Source of the DNA: Apoderus coryli
Lineage: Eukaryota > Arthropoda > Insecta > Coleoptera > Attelabidae
Direction of reading: 5' to 3'
DNA length: 64,000 nucleotides
NCBI GenBank assembly: GCA_911728435.2
Contig: OU452205.1
Span: 12,282,260 to 12,346,259 of the forward strand
Part shown: piece by piece, positions 24,278 to 36,899 of the stretch
Layout of the letters: every line of letters begins with the position of its first letter
Numbering within the stretch: position 1 is the stretch's first letter
The notes under the pieces: generated by a model
Told to the model about the DNA's origin: nothing
The model's database searches: none
The model's input: the letters and a program-made list of their open reading frames with translations, nothing else
Made by a program: the position numbers and the translations under genes

Positions 24278-24895
24278 CAGGGTGTTTGGAAGGTCGATAG
24301 AAAGTCTTGGGGAGGTGATAGGGCAGACCATGTAGAAACTTTTAAGCCAAACATACCTTAGTACAAAATTTTACGGTTTTCGAGATTTTCGAATTTTGAA
24401 ATTTAAATCATAAATTTGTAAATGAAACAAAATAAACTATTGAAACATGCTTTATTGGTGTTCAAAGTGAGAACCATTGTTTCTAATACATGCTTTATTG
24501 GTGTTCAAAGTGAGAACCATTGTTTCTAATACATGCTCGAGCTCTACGTCTTACTTCGGTAGTTGTTGTATGTAATAGGCTGTCTTGCTGCATTACTTGA
24601 AAATTAGACATAAAAATCCAATGTTGTCAAATCCGGGGATCTAACAGTCAATTTGCTTCTGTGTTCTCTAAATAAAAAAAACACACTTTTCGGTGTTTAA
24701 AAACTGTTTCATGTAGCCTGTTGTTCTTTTAGTGATTTCAGAAAAAAAAAACCATATTTTCATGCTAAAAATCGAAAATCTCCAATAAGTCGAAAACCGT
24801 AAGATTTTGTACTAAGGTATGTTTGGCTTAAAATATGCTAAATGGTCTGCCCTATCACCCCTTCAAGACTTTCTATCGACGTTCCAAACACCCTG
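24278..24895. mobile_element. 618-bp mariner-derived MITE with ~110-bp TIRs
   Basis: Starts CAGGGTGTTTGGAAGGTCGA and ends in its imperfect complement, flanked by TA (24276-24277 and 24896-24897). The TIR similarity extends about 110 bp (including AAACATACCTTAGTACAAAA). Inside, the minus strand still reads EVRRRARACIRNNGSHFEH followed by a stop, the C-terminal end typical of mariner-like transposases (RxxxCIxxxGxHFEHLL). It is therefore an internal deletion derivative of an autonomous mariner. A 43-bp direct duplication lies at 24445-24530. Confidence 0.85.
24445..24534. repeat. 43-bp tandem duplication inside the MITE
   Basis: The block beginning ACATGCTTTATTGGTG repeats exactly 43 bp later (24445 and 24488), perfect across the second unit. 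The lack of divergence suggests a recent slip or an assembly artefact. Confidence 0.85.
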
Positions 24896-24974
24896 TATAT
24901 TGCTTTGTAATAGTCGTCCACAGTAAAAATTCAAGCAAGAATGTGTATTATGATTAACGACACATTTATTTCAG

Positions 24975-25138
24975 AGGCCTTACGGCTTTATGGAAACCAG
25001 TTATCGGATTACGAAAAGACTGAAATAGAAAAATATTCAAAAATATGGTATCTTGGCTTGAATGCGTGTAAAATACGAGGAGAACAAGGTGCTTCACAAA
25101 ATGGTGGTTATGACGATGATAGCGGAAGTTATCATAAG
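24975..25138 (+). CDS. class II DYRK kinase, DYRK-homology box exon
   Basis: A 164-nt exon with acceptor TTATTTCAG and donor AAG|GTGAGT, entering in phase 1 and leaving in phase 0. It encodes EALRLYGNQLSDYEKTEIEK then YSKIWYLGLNACKIRG and NGGYDDDSGSYHK. This is the DYRK-homology (DH) box and the Y-D-D-D/E-x-G-S-Y motif directly before the kinase domain, strongly conserved in DYRK2/3/4. In the family this segment packs on the kinase N-lobe and assists autophosphorylation of the activation-loop tyrosine. No damage seen. Confidence 0.95.
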
Positions 25139-25204
25139 GTGAGTTAATTATTAACTAATTTAGTAAAAATAAAAGATATATTATAATAATAATAATAAAC
25201 GTAT

Positions 25205-26180
25205 TTTTTCTGTGACGGGAAAAAAGTTTGACATATTTACTCTCTTGGCAGGTAATAAAATGTCACTTTTTATCCCCGGGAAAAAAATGAGTACTTTTTT
25301 CCCGGACACATAAGTAACGGTAGATATTTAATTTTAGGAAATTTTATTATACAAAAGTTACATTTTCTTTATATCTCAAAACTGGCAATAATTTGTGACG
25401 CTACTTTTGCTACTTCTACTGACTCCGGTGAAGTGTTCGCAATTTTTAAATTAAATCACAGAATGAAATTGACAGATATTTGATTACTTTTTTAAAACTT
25501 CAAATTTCACTTGGATAATTTTCTGCCTTTTTTCAATATTAAATCGAAGTTTTTCACGTCTCAGAAAAAAATAGTGTATCATACACGGGAAAAAAGTTAA
25601 ATTTTAGCTCTCGGTTTTTTGTCTGACAATACAACCTCGAGCTAAAATCTAGTACTTTTTTCCCTTGTATAATAAATAACTATTTTTCTGTGAGGGGAAA
25701 AAAGTTTGACATATTTACTCTCTTGACAGGTAATAAAATGTCACTTTTTATCCCCGGGAAAAAAGTGAGTACTTTTTTCCCGGACACATAAGTATCGGTA
25801 GATATTTAATTTTAGGAAATTTTATTATACAAAAGTTACATTTTCTTTATATCTCAAAACTGGCAATAATTTGTGACGCTACTTTTGCTACTTCTACTGA
25901 CTCCGGTGAAGTGTTCGCAATTTTTAAATTAAATTACAGAATGAAATTGACAGATATTTGCTACGTTTTTAAAACTTCAAATTTCACTTGGATAATTTTC
26001 TGACTTTTTTCAATATTAAATCGAAGTTTTTCCCGTCTCAGAAAAAAATAGTGTATCATACACGGGAAAAAAGTTACATCTTAGCTCTCGGTTTTTTGTC
26101 TCCCTCCGCTGCGCGTCGGGAGACAACACAACCTCGAGCTAAAATCTAGTACTTTTTTCCCTTGTATAATAAATAACTAT
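25205..26180. repeat. tandem pair of ~480-bp units with GGGAAAAAAGT hairpins
   Basis: Unit 1 (25205-25685) and unit 2 (25684-26180) are near-identical, offset 478 bp, rising to 497 after a short insertion in unit 2. Each carries several GGGAAAAAAGT / ACTTTTTTCCC pairs in inverted orientation and a hairpin around TTAGCTC ... GAGCTAA. Unit 2 keeps a GC-rich loop (GTCTCCCTCCGCTGCG ... GGGAGAC, 26099-26125) that unit 1 has lost. It lies in DYRK intron 4. No coding content. Confidence 0.85.
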
Positions 26181-26520
26181 TATTTTCCAAAAAAAAAACA
26201 ATAAAGCAAGAAACATTATAATGCCTTAAATGTAATTAAATAATACTAATGTAAACAACCTGACTTTTAATACGAGTATTTTGGAACAGAAACCGTCGCT
26301 GAGCATCATTTATAATAAAAATATCACTAAACACCCATAACTAGTCTGTCAAAAATATAGCTGTCTTACATTAATAATATATATTTAAAATGGCCTCTCT
26401 CAATAAATTCCTAAAGTTGAATAGGATGTAATAAACGAGATATTAGGTAGGTATGTTCGTCATGAAGCAGGAATAACCAATAATTAATAGCTTCTATATG
26501 TTTGTTGTGGCGCGAATAAA

Positions 26521-26937
26521 TTAAAGCTCATTATTTGGGTATTTCGCCACTATTTACAATGCTGAATATTAAGCACACAAAAATAATCCTTTCGGATTAA
26601 TAATAAAAACCACTGCGTGATTGAAAAATGTAAATTGGTCAATGGCTCTTATGTTGAAAAAAAGTTGGATAAAATTTAATATAAACAAAAACGTAAATTA
26701 AAAAACTTATCTTTATGCAGTCTTAACGACGACGGGAACAGATTGATTCCTGAAACGTTAGGACTCCATAAAGATAAGTTTTTTAATTTAAGTTTTTGTT
26801 TATATTAAGTTTTATCCAACTTTTTTTTAACAAATTAATTTCTCAATCACGCAGTGGCTTTTATTATTAATCCGAAAGGATTATTTTTGCATTCACCATT
26901 GTAAATAGTGGCGAAAAACCCAAATAATGAGCTTTAA
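26521..26937. mobile_element. 417-bp palindromic element with hammerhead-like centre
   Basis: Arms of roughly 200 bp are reverse complements (TTAAAGCTCATTATTTGGGT at the left end, complement at the right end; AATCCTTTCGGATTAATAAT inside each). The centre, 26725-26765, holds ACGACGA, an extra C, the hairpin GGGAA / TTCCT, GAAAC and GTTA, a diverged hammerhead-like core, closed by AAAACTTATCTTTATG and its complement. A fragment of the same family lies at 33545-33605. Confidence 0.75.
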
Positions 26938-27329
26938 CCAATAATTAAGTTTAAAAACAAATAGCAAATTCTGGCTTGGTTTTTAAAGTCAATTGTCGAT
27001 TATGTCCAATCTTAGTGATAATACGGATTGGTCAGCTGCCTTATTTCCAGTAACTCCGGTATATCCCGGCAGAATTTTTCTTCTTCTCTTACCCTGTGGC
27101 GTACAATGTAAAGGAGACATAACTGGTTTATTTGTTTCAGAATAAACATTTTTAAAAAAAATTCAGGGTAGCCTAGAGTATATGTAATATTCCCCAGGAT
27201 TCAGATCGAAAAATTGAATACGAATAATAAAACATTTAGTTGTACGTTTTTAGTAGATTTTATTTTGAAATGTTAATTAATTTTAATGTGTATATTTTAT
27301 ATTAATTTTTTTGTCAGTTTGAACTTCAT

Positions 27330-27362
27330 ATTGGCTGGTGATAGCTCAGGCCGAAACTAATC
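27330..27362 (+). ncRNA. degenerate hammerhead-like motif
   Basis: CTGGTGA (27335-27341; the core would be CUGANGA), a short GC-paired segment, then GAAAC (27353-27357) followed by TAATC. If GTC replaced ATC, helix III would be the palindrome ACTAGT. It is weaker than the other copies. Confidence 0.25.
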
Positions 27363-27419
27363 CCTTTTCCAATAATAAAGAGTGTAGTTGATTTACAATC
27401 TTTGTTTATTTGTTCTAAA

Positions 27420-30400
27420 TTATAACTTTCCACTCGACTTTATGAATAATGGATAATCTACCATAAGGTATGTACAAAAAATAACTTGACAAGTTACAAC
27501 TTTTTTCCCCTACAATCTCAACTAAGGAGATTGGCACTAAAAATCATTTTCTTAATGTCTTTAAATTCTGGGTGTAATTTAATAGTATTTCAATGTGATG
27601 GAAAATAAAACTTCTTAAAGTGAACCCAATTGGTACATGTCAAAGAAAACCACAACTAGTGGTCGTAATAGATATGCTCGTATTAAAAATGCATTTTTAT
27701 GGAAAATTGCCCAATAAAACTGAAGAAATAATTATTACCATAGTAATGCTACTAAGATTCTGCATCTTTTTCGTTTAACACTTTTTATTGTCGGGTTTAA
27801 AATAAAGCCACTAGGGAAGGACAATTTTACTTACGAAAATGTCTGTAATTTTTGTTTCGTTCAAAATAATTTATCAAACTAGTTCTATGTTTAAGAAAGA
27901 AAGCCTTGTTGCTTAGGAAAAAACCCAAATCATAATAGTTTTTGCTCCCCGTTAGATGACGCTATTTTAAAATTTTAGGGTTTTCCTGATTTTTTTTTAA
28001 TCTTAAATGGAATGATACACGTTATCAAAACCGAAAAGTAAATTCAATTTTCAACAAGAAAAACCCAAAACCGCATATTAATATATTAATATTCGTTCCA
28101 GAGTTATGGCCAAAATACTATTAATTTTTCAATTTTCCAAGCATGCCATGAGAAATTTAAAATGGGTTTAAACTTTATTTGAAGAACATTTGTAATATTT
28201 GTCTTCACTCTTAACTGGACGTCTTCGAATCCGACTGGAATAACACGTACATTACCGGTTTCCATTAAAGGCAGTGCTATCCGATGAAAAACTTTTTCTG
28301 TTATGGTGTCTGATGAATTCCATTGATGTAATTTAGTTTAGAGGTTCGCGTTTTCTGCTATTCAACTGTAAATATCTCGATAACCGTTCAGTTTAGGTGA
28401 ATTTTATAACATCTAAAATATTGTTAGAATCTTATGGAGAATGAAAAAAATATATTGTATAAGAAAAACAAATTCAATTACAATTAAGATTATTTATAAA
28501 ATTTGTAAGAAGAAATAGACATAAAAATTGTTTAAAAATGTTTTGAAGAGACTTTAAGCCACCAAAATTAATCATTAAGTAGGCTTAACTAGCAAATAAC
28601 AACTTTAAAACTTTTCTTAAAACGCATACTCAAGTTGCCAAATTGGCCTAAAGGATTTAACAGAATAAAAATTTACTTTATTTATGTAGATATCTTAAGT
28701 TCCGTATTTTTAAAATTTTTTAGTAATTATTAGTGTATAATGGAATATCTAATCTTAGCTCGCGTGCTGCAGAACCTTGTAATATGTTTTTAAGAAATTT
28801 GTTTTTGCCTAGGTAGTAAATTGATTGTACAATATTACAGTCATCAATAAAATAATTACTTAGTTTATAAAAACACGCCAATGCCACTAACTATTATAAT
28901 AGCTAATAATGTTTATTATAAGTATTCACGATACGATATCACGAACAAAACAGAATTTAATAATAAAATGATTAAATTCTTAGGTAATTAAATATGCCTC
29001 ATTATGTTAAGTTTATTGTAAACAATACCATGGAGATGGATGTTCTATTTACAAAGTGTCTTCGTAAAAACAATCACGGCATGTACATGGTGTCCCAACG
29101 GAAACCAAATCGATCCTATACCTAAGTCTAACCGTTTCTGACTTATTTAAGGTTTTATGTCAAAGATGATGTTTTGCGGGCTCTAAAATCATTATAAAAT
29201 TTTGCTATAAGGAAACCTTCATTAATTGATATATCTAGATACTATTTCTATTTGTCTATCTTTAAAAGATCGATATTTTTATTAATATATTATATATAAG
29301 TACTAGGGTGCTTTTAAATTGATGAAAAATATTGTTGGAATTCCATATTCTCTCTTTTCATACATTAGCTTTACTTCTGAAGCGTCCTGTATATTTTGAG
29401 TGACGTTAGTAAATTAATATAATATTACAATATTATTCTTCTTCTTTCACGGTTGGCCGTTGAGTTTGATTTGGAGGTATCAATGTATGTATGTATCTCA
29501 ACCCCCTCTTTGCGATTATTGCAGCCTGATCTGAACTCGCCTCAAGCGAAGGTCACAGGTCGTATTACGCAGTCGTCTTGCCGTCTTCTTATTGTACTGT
29601 TGTGTTCTAGTTCACCACACAAATACAAAGTGGTAATTCCCCTAATTCTAACGTCTAACAGATTGGCGTGCTTTTTATAATAATTACAGTTCGCAATAAA
29701 TGCATTATTACTAAATAATACTCTTTCTTTCTTATCGTATTCAATTCACGTAGTGAAGTGGGTAAAGTTCTCAAAATACGTGTAATTTAAATTACGTATA
29801 AAATCTGTTTAAATGTACTTACCTATTATAAAACAATGTTTATTAGTTATGAGTTAGTTAACACAAAAATTGATGTAGTGAAGTGAATAAATAGTGGAAC
29901 GTTCAATAGTTAATTAAATTCTTTGTCTTTTATTAAAGTAAACTAATTACAAAATCCTTTATACAGTCAGTCTCTCCAAATATTTTAAAGGATAGTTTTC
30001 CAGCAAAACTTTTTCATCTTAATAAACATAATTCACAGAGAGCTCAGAAGATTTACTTTGCGTTATATCTAGAACGAGCATTACCCCATCTCGCATATCC
30101 GAGCATATTCATCTGCGTATTTGGGAAGAAGAAATTTTCTGGACAAGTAAGAGCCGTAACGCTTTGAAAGAGCCGTGCTTTTCAATTGAATAATCTTCCA
30201 AAATTAGTACGCGAAAGGTGTTAAATGTGAGCTATTCCTCGGTTTTTAATATTTTAAAAGAATAACACAATAATACCATATTCATTAAGGTCCTTCGCTT
30301 TTTCCCCCCTCAATTTATATTTCAAATAATCACACAAGCTCCGCAGTATCTAGTATGTTCTTTATCAAATATGGGCTGAAGAAATTCCACAGGGAGTCAT

Positions 30401-31520
30401 TGAATCACATTTTCAACACCACCAAATTATTTAGTTGCACAATATTTTCTTCCAATATGATTAAATGGAGACAAACTGTAATTTCATCGAAGATGGGTAG
30501 CCACAACTTATTGAATAGTTGCCTACATAAATTTGGCAATAATTGTGATTCATGCATCATGGAGCTTGATCGTATTTTCGTATTAACGCTCCTCGCTACT
30601 TTAACCAAGTCACATTTTTGGATTCCCCACAACAAATTGAGAGTTTTTTGGGCGTGCCGAAAAGCTCTGGCAACTCTGAGTTGTCAACGGATGTAGCCTA
30701 AAGTTCAACCTGCTACCGTTTTTCGATCTTGAGAAACTTCTAATAGGCCACTGTATTTGGTAAACGTTGTACATTTTTGCAGTTTTCATAAATAAAATTG
30801 TCGATATCACTTTTTTTGAGAAATTTTGAATTAAGAAGAGGTTCCAATTCCGGTTGGTGCATTTTGCACATTTTTCAGTCCCTTGATTACCAATATGTGT
30901 GATGTTGTGTATTCACTATAAGTAAAAAACGTTTTATTTCTTAGAAAAACTAGGATTCACAAATACTCAGTTCCATTGGCAAAGTATTTTTTTAAAATTG
31001 GGAAATGAAACGCTGTCCCATCCACTAAATTATTTTAATATGTTGTCTTCTAGCAATCAAAAAAAAGTTTTTTATTAAATAATGTGACCAAATTCTAACC
31101 AGTATATTATAAGATAATAGGAGGGAAAGGTCAAGTCTATTGAAGATCCACTATCATCCACAGTATTAGGGACTACTTTATCAAAAACATTTTAAGAGTT
31201 GAAAACTTAGGAAAATATGTACATATTTCCAAAAAGATTCACGTTAATTATGTATTAAATTAATATTCAATATCTTAAAAAATATGTTTATTTTTCATGT
31301 TTTTTTTATTTGATTTGATTTTGAGTATTTTGAATAAACAAGTGTACTCCATTAAGAATACAATTGTCTGAAGTCGGTTAATATTTGTGCGTCGTAAAAT
31401 TACCCATATCATTACTCACTCTACATAATATTAAATTTGTATACACTGTGTCTGGAATTTTTGAAAAAAGGATTTTTTGCGATTTTAGTTCTTATTTATT
31501 TCTGACATTATTTTTACAGA
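27420..31520. other. DYRK intron 4, AT-rich, nothing recognised
   Basis: No exon, TIR pair or transposase motif recognised. The block 29435-29640 is GC-richer and looks like an inserted repeat. The 30355-30810 frames on both strands overlap each other and carry no motif I can name. Confidence 0.4.
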
Positions 31521-31529
31521 TAAAATAAA

Positions 31530-32060
31530 CTATTTAAGTGTAAAGTAATAATTTTATGACCTTTTTGTCATTTATATAAAATTTATATATATATTTTTTG
31601 TTTTAGACATCAGCTATTTTTTTTGACCCCTTTTTTAGACAATTTTCAAACGCCTGTGTGAAACAATTCTTTTATGGTATATTTTATAGCTTATATTGTA
31701 TCACAACTATGAAAAATTATTCCATATTTCAAATAAGTTTAGGAAATGTATATTTTTTATGTTTTGACCCCTTTTCCACTATTTACGAACGCCTATGAAA
31801 GTAAGTTATTTATGACACATTTTATAAGTTATATTCTATCAAAGCTATAAATAACTAGTTAATATTTCTGCATTGTTTAAGAAATACGATTTTTTTAAAA
31901 CTTTTTTACCCTATTTTACAGTATTTTCGAAAGCCAATGTGGGCTAATATTTTATGTTCAATATTTTAGGTTATATTCAATTAACTGCGTAAAAAATAGT
32001 TTTTGCGTTTTCGTGGATACAGATAGACAGACATTTTTTTAAAACTACTTATTTATGTAT
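31530..32060 (+). repeat. three diverged ~140-bp tandem modules (GACCCC ... CGAACGCC family)
   Basis: Modules begin near 31618, 31760 and 31900, each TTTTGACCCC-like followed by (T)ACGAACGCCTATG-like sequence and a TTATAxxTTATATT / AGCTATAAATAA tract. The lead-in (AAGTGTAAAGTAATAATTTT) matches 10562-10590 and 9318-9340, and the tail GGATACAGATAGACAGACAT is a common insect repeat ending. Other copies lie at 10536-10960 and 57490-57835. Confidence 0.7.
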
Positions 32061-32166
32061 AAAATAACCAAAAACAAGTATTTCCAGTAAAATAAAAAAA
32101 ATTTTTTTCATGAAACTAATAGTTTCCATATATATATATTACATATATGATATGGAGAGCTAAAAA

Positions 32167-33080
32167 TGAAAATCACTTTGTTACTTTTTTAGGAGAAAAA
32201 GAAAGCGTTTACAAATTTTCACTACAACGTTTCGTTTTTTAAAAACAATCAACTTGGCCATTTTCAATTCAAAAATAGGTGATATGTCACATGTAATGGA
32301 TCAAACAAGTTCAGTGATTTTAACTGTTATTTAAAATTATTCTAGAAGAATCGCCATAGTTTGTCAATTAACTGACTGAATGCAGAGTACCTACTTAGTA
32401 GGTTTTGTAAAACATTCTTTCGTCGTTACTCACAATTAATTATTATTATTTGACAGTTTATTTCTATCGCAGTACAACATTTTATTTTGTACGCGGTTTT
32501 GTAAATTTAGTTGAAATTGTTGTGCTTTAGTTTTTAGTTATTAAAAAGCCTTTCTCAGATGAATCTTTCACGCAAAGTAAGTGCCAAACTATGACGATTT
32601 TTATTGTTAAATTTAAAGCCATTTTCAGTTCAAAAATAGATGATATATCAGATGTAATGGTTTAAACAAGTATTTAAAATCATTCAAGAAAAATCGCCAT
32701 AGTTTGGCACTTATTTTGCGTAAAACATTCATGCAAGAAATAAGGCGTTTTAATAACTTCAAAAAGCAGAAAAGTTTGTTAATTTAAATTTAAAAAACCG
32801 CGTACTGAATAAAATGTTGTACTGCGACAGAAATAAATTGTCAAATGATAATAAATAATTGTGAGTAATGACTACTCTGCATTCAGTCAGTTAAGTGCCG
32901 AACTATGGCGATTCTTCTTGAATAATTTTAAATTACAGCTAAAATCACTGAAAACTTGTTTAAACCATGTGCATGTGATATATTTTAGATTTGAAAATTG
33001 CGAGGTTGATGATGGATGGACGAAACGTCGTAGTGAAAATTAGTAAACGCTATGTTCTTCTCCTCAAAAAGTGCTTTTCA
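32167..33080. mobile_element. ~910-bp nested palindrome ending 40 bp before DYRK exon 5
   Basis: The left arm (32167 to about 32520) pairs with the right arm (about 32780-33080): AGAAAGCGTTTACAAATTTT against its complement, GAAGAATCGCCATAGTTTG against the complement of its partner, and CGCAGTACAACATTTTAT against ATAAAATGTTGTACTGCG. The centre is a second palindrome (CGCAAAGTAAGTGCCAAACT ... complement, 32573-32730). Each outer arm carries a degenerate hammerhead-like core reading outward: GAAAC/GTTG at 32222-32245 on the minus strand with a GTTTTT/AAAAAC hairpin, and TTGATGA ... GAAACGTC at 33006-33029 on the plus strand. Confidence 0.8.
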
Positions 33081-33120
33081 GTTTTTAATAATTAAGCTTT
33101 CAATGATTTCTTTTTTATAG

Positions 33121-33398
33121 GTACTCCATGACCATATAGCATATCGCTACGAAATCCTCGAAGTGATTGGTAAGGGTAGTTTTGGGCAAGTCATTAAGGC
33201 ACTGGACCACATGACCAAAAAACAAGTGGCAATCAAAATCATCAGAAATAAGAAAAGATTCCATCATCAAGCGTTGGTTGAAGTACGAATATTGGAGCAT
33301 CTGAGGAGAAAAGACAAAGATAACAATCACAATGTTATTCATATGTCGGAGTACTTTTACTTTAGGAACCATTTGTGCATCAGCTTCGAACTTTTAAG
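33121..33398 (+). CDS. class II DYRK kinase, N-lobe exon of the kinase domain
   Basis: A 278-nt exon (acceptor TTTTTTATAG, donor AG|GTAAAA), entering in phase 0 and leaving in phase 2. It reads [20 protein letters not shown] and on to [12 protein letters not shown]. Visible elements: glycine loop GKGSFGQV (33169-33192), VAIK lysine codon 33235-33237, probable alpha-C Glu codon 33280-33282 in [11 protein letters not shown], and the hinge with Phe gatekeeper (SFELL). The match to DYRK2-type kinases ([32 protein letters not shown]) is very strong. The kinase phosphorylates Ser/Thr after self-phosphorylating its activation-loop tyrosine. The catalytic loop (HCDLKPEN) must be in a further exon, which I did not find up to 64000. 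The next exon should begin by completing a Ser codon. Confidence 0.97.
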
Positions 33399-35400
33399 GT
33401 AAAATTTTAAACAAATGCTCTGCTTCTTATCTATCTAAAAAAATATAGTTTCATCGTAGATGATGTGTTAAAACAACTAAATTCAATTTAAGATCAACAA
33501 AGGATGCACAATTTTCTTTAGTATAAGTTTGTTGTGCGCGAATATACCTACTAAAGCTTATTATTTGGGTAGGTATTTCGCCACTATTTAAAATTCTAAA
33601 TATTAATCGATTCAAAATAATATTTTCTTGCCATATAGTGCACCTTTAAAAGGTATGTTACATAAATCAGCAGAATTTACAGTGAAGTTAATATTAAGTA
33701 ATTATTTTTATTCAATACAATATTATATACCTAGTTAAAGTTTGGATATCATCTATCATGATTTCTGTTGGAATGATTTTAGTATTAGTATTGGATATTG
33801 TTAGGTTTGAAACAGAATCTGAATATATTTTTGGTCATTTGTATGCCGTTTGCAAATTACAAAACATACAGGACACTTTGTAGGCATACTTATTTTATTT
33901 TATCAACGAAAAATTCATTTCTTATTTTTTTCACTGGTTAGCACACAGCCATTCAGTTAGAAAAAGACGTTTCCGTTTGTATTCATATTTTTTAAGGCAT
34001 TTAGATTTTTAACGTAAACAGGTTTTACTAAATAAAGCAAAGACATAATTAATTTGTGTAGACCACTATCATAAGTAATTTTAGGAGATGAGTTCATTTT
34101 GCAAATCAGTATCACATCTCATTTTGAGTTTTAAAGATATTAAAGAAAATATTTCATGACTTGTATTTCTGAATAAGTATATGAGTATTTTTCAGTTGTG
34201 TATCTCTGTTTATCAACCGGAAATTCCTGATTAACATGTCACGCTCGTAATATCGTCTTGGTATGTCTTGGCGAATTGTACCTATATAAAAACCAGATGC
34301 ATTAAAAATATATCATTAAGTTGTTTTAGTAGGTACGTGCTGGAAATTAAAATAACCTTAATTTGTTTTAATAATAACACTTCATATTAAGACATCCGTA
34401 AATTCCTTTTTACAACATAATAAATAAATAATATACAAGTGTACGTGGACTCATTATAAAAAATTATACCAACTTACTAATAATATAGGTACATATTATT
34501 ATTGTTTTAATAATAAAAAAAAAGATATTTAATTATTTGATAATGGTATTATTGTCTGCAAGTGGCGGTGCAAATCCTATTAAATATACGATAATGAGTA
34601 TTACCTAATTAAAAACTGTGTAATACTAGTAATGAAAATAATAAAAAATGTAGATAGTAAAATGAGTCAAATTTTTTGCCATAAAAAATTGTAAAACATA
34701 AAAAAGCTTGAGCATGAATGTAATGTAAACCGCAATATTTTTAATTTGGATTTTTTTTTTGGAATGGACGAAATTTCATAAACTTTAGCCAACGTTTATT
34801 TATACTTCTTCCCCTTGCTACTCATCATTTTGATTAAAATCGTGATATTGATTATACCATTGAGAGGTGAACTACCGAAAAAGATCATTACCTCATTTAC
34901 CACAAATTTAAAGACAAATCTTTAAACCTTTAGAACTGATACTATGATTCTGAGCAAATTGTATTCAACTCTTATAAGTAGTCAGACCTGAGCCCTGAGC
35001 CCATTTGTTTATATCTTTTTCGTGCTGTTTTTTTACTTCCCGAATTTTATAATAATAATTATTCTTCTTCGTTTTTCTTGTTTTCAATTTTATATATTAA
35101 AATATTCATACGTTTAAACAAACCTATTTTTATTATTATCAATTATTTATCTTTAAATTTATACTTCTTTTGTTTAACTAGATGAGGTAATTATTTTATT
35201 GCATAAGTAATTAATTTGGATTAAAGATTTGAACAACAATTGAAGCACGTCCGAAGTATCTACAGTAATTCCTAGAATCTAAAAGTGCAAAGAATTGTAT
35301 AAAACGCTATTTTGAAACACATATAATTAACAACACCAACAAAACAATAAAATTTACATACAGAGACATGCACACAGCGGCGTCCATAAAGGCCACCGAG
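33399..35400. other. DYRK intron sequence, AT-rich
   Basis: Apart from the 33545-33605 fragment of the palindromic element at 26521 and the degenerate hammerhead-like piece at 34783-34815 (minus), nothing is recognised. No kinase exon is visible. Confidence 0.45.
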
Positions 35401-36899
35401 TAAATCTTATATGACATTAAAAATAAAGTATTTTATTAGATGTCGAAAATATAGTTTCGAAATTTTGACAATTTAACTTTTTCCTTTATACCTGACCTAG
35501 TCTATGAGAATATAAAATCTTAAACTCGAAAAAGCTTACGACAAGTTCGACCAGAATAGACTTAAATATTGTTAGAAGAGAATTTGTAGATTTCATTTTT
35601 GTTCACTTTTTCCTAATTTAAATTCATAGTAAGGAAGCAAACAAATCTGCTAGATCTAACCAGCAAACTTGATTAAATTTTAAACTAAAATATTTCAAAA
35701 CCTTCTTGATTTAACCTATCCGTTTTTCACTAAACCAACTGTTGAAACACACCTTGTATAAATTTTAAGGACTATATTATATATTATAATATAAATAAAA
35801 TTGTGTATGTAGAGTTTTCCTTTTTTTGCAACTGTCTCCATGTTACTTTAGGAAAAACAGGGTTAAGTGGCAGAGCAGAACCATTTTGGTGAACATTCTC
35901 TGTTTTCGCATTAGTTGTCATTTCTGCTATGATATTTTTGTAATTACATAGAGTATGTCCCTTAATGTTATTATTATACAAGAAGTGTATTGTTTGTTTT
36001 TTAAATATATTTATTCATTTTTTTGTGATGGCACTTATTAGGAAATAAAGTTATTTATTGTAATTATGAGTATTATATAGGATGAAACTAACCTGCAAAA
36101 AGCAAACATATTTGAGTATCCAGATTCATTTCGGGTGGTAACAGTATCGCAGCTGATGTTTCTTCGCTAATTTTGCCTCTTCACATCAACATTCCCATTG
36201 TTTGGAATGAATAATAACCCACACTTTGCTAAATTGGTTACAGGATAACTCTATCTGCAAAATTGGTTTTAATTTTCACAGTCAAAGCAAAATTATGAAT
36301 AAACCAACCTGTTTTAAGTTAATCATGTTTGAGAATTCGTAAATTAATTTTGTGGCTTTGTGATGTTCATTATGTCGATCAATTTAATCTGAGAGTTAAT
36401 TAAGGCTGCTCTCTTGAAATTCTAACTTTATTGAAATTTATTTATGATTAATTTTTAAGTTTTCATTTAAATATTGATGATACACAAACTAGAAATTTGG
36501 AAATATTTATGATTTTAAAGGTGTGTGTAACCATAACATACATTGGTGGAAAACAATTATTCGTTTAAACTAAAGTAAAACATTCTGCACTAGAAACTTT
36601 GAATCTTATAACTTCAAAAAGAGCAGCCTTGAATGTTGTTCCTATATTCATTACTTCTGTTTTCTATGGTTCTGAAAAACATTTACTGCAGAGCACTCCT
36701 GCAAAAAAGTAAAACTATTATAAATATATTGAACGGCGCGCTATCTGTTAATTGCGTGGACAACTTTAATATTTTCTGAATATGATTGAACAGTAAATAA
36801 TTTGGTTATCTGTAAAATGATTTTGAATACACGCGATAATTTAAAAAAAAGTTATAAACAATCAGATGCAAGCAGCTATTAATCTTTTGTGGTAAAGTT

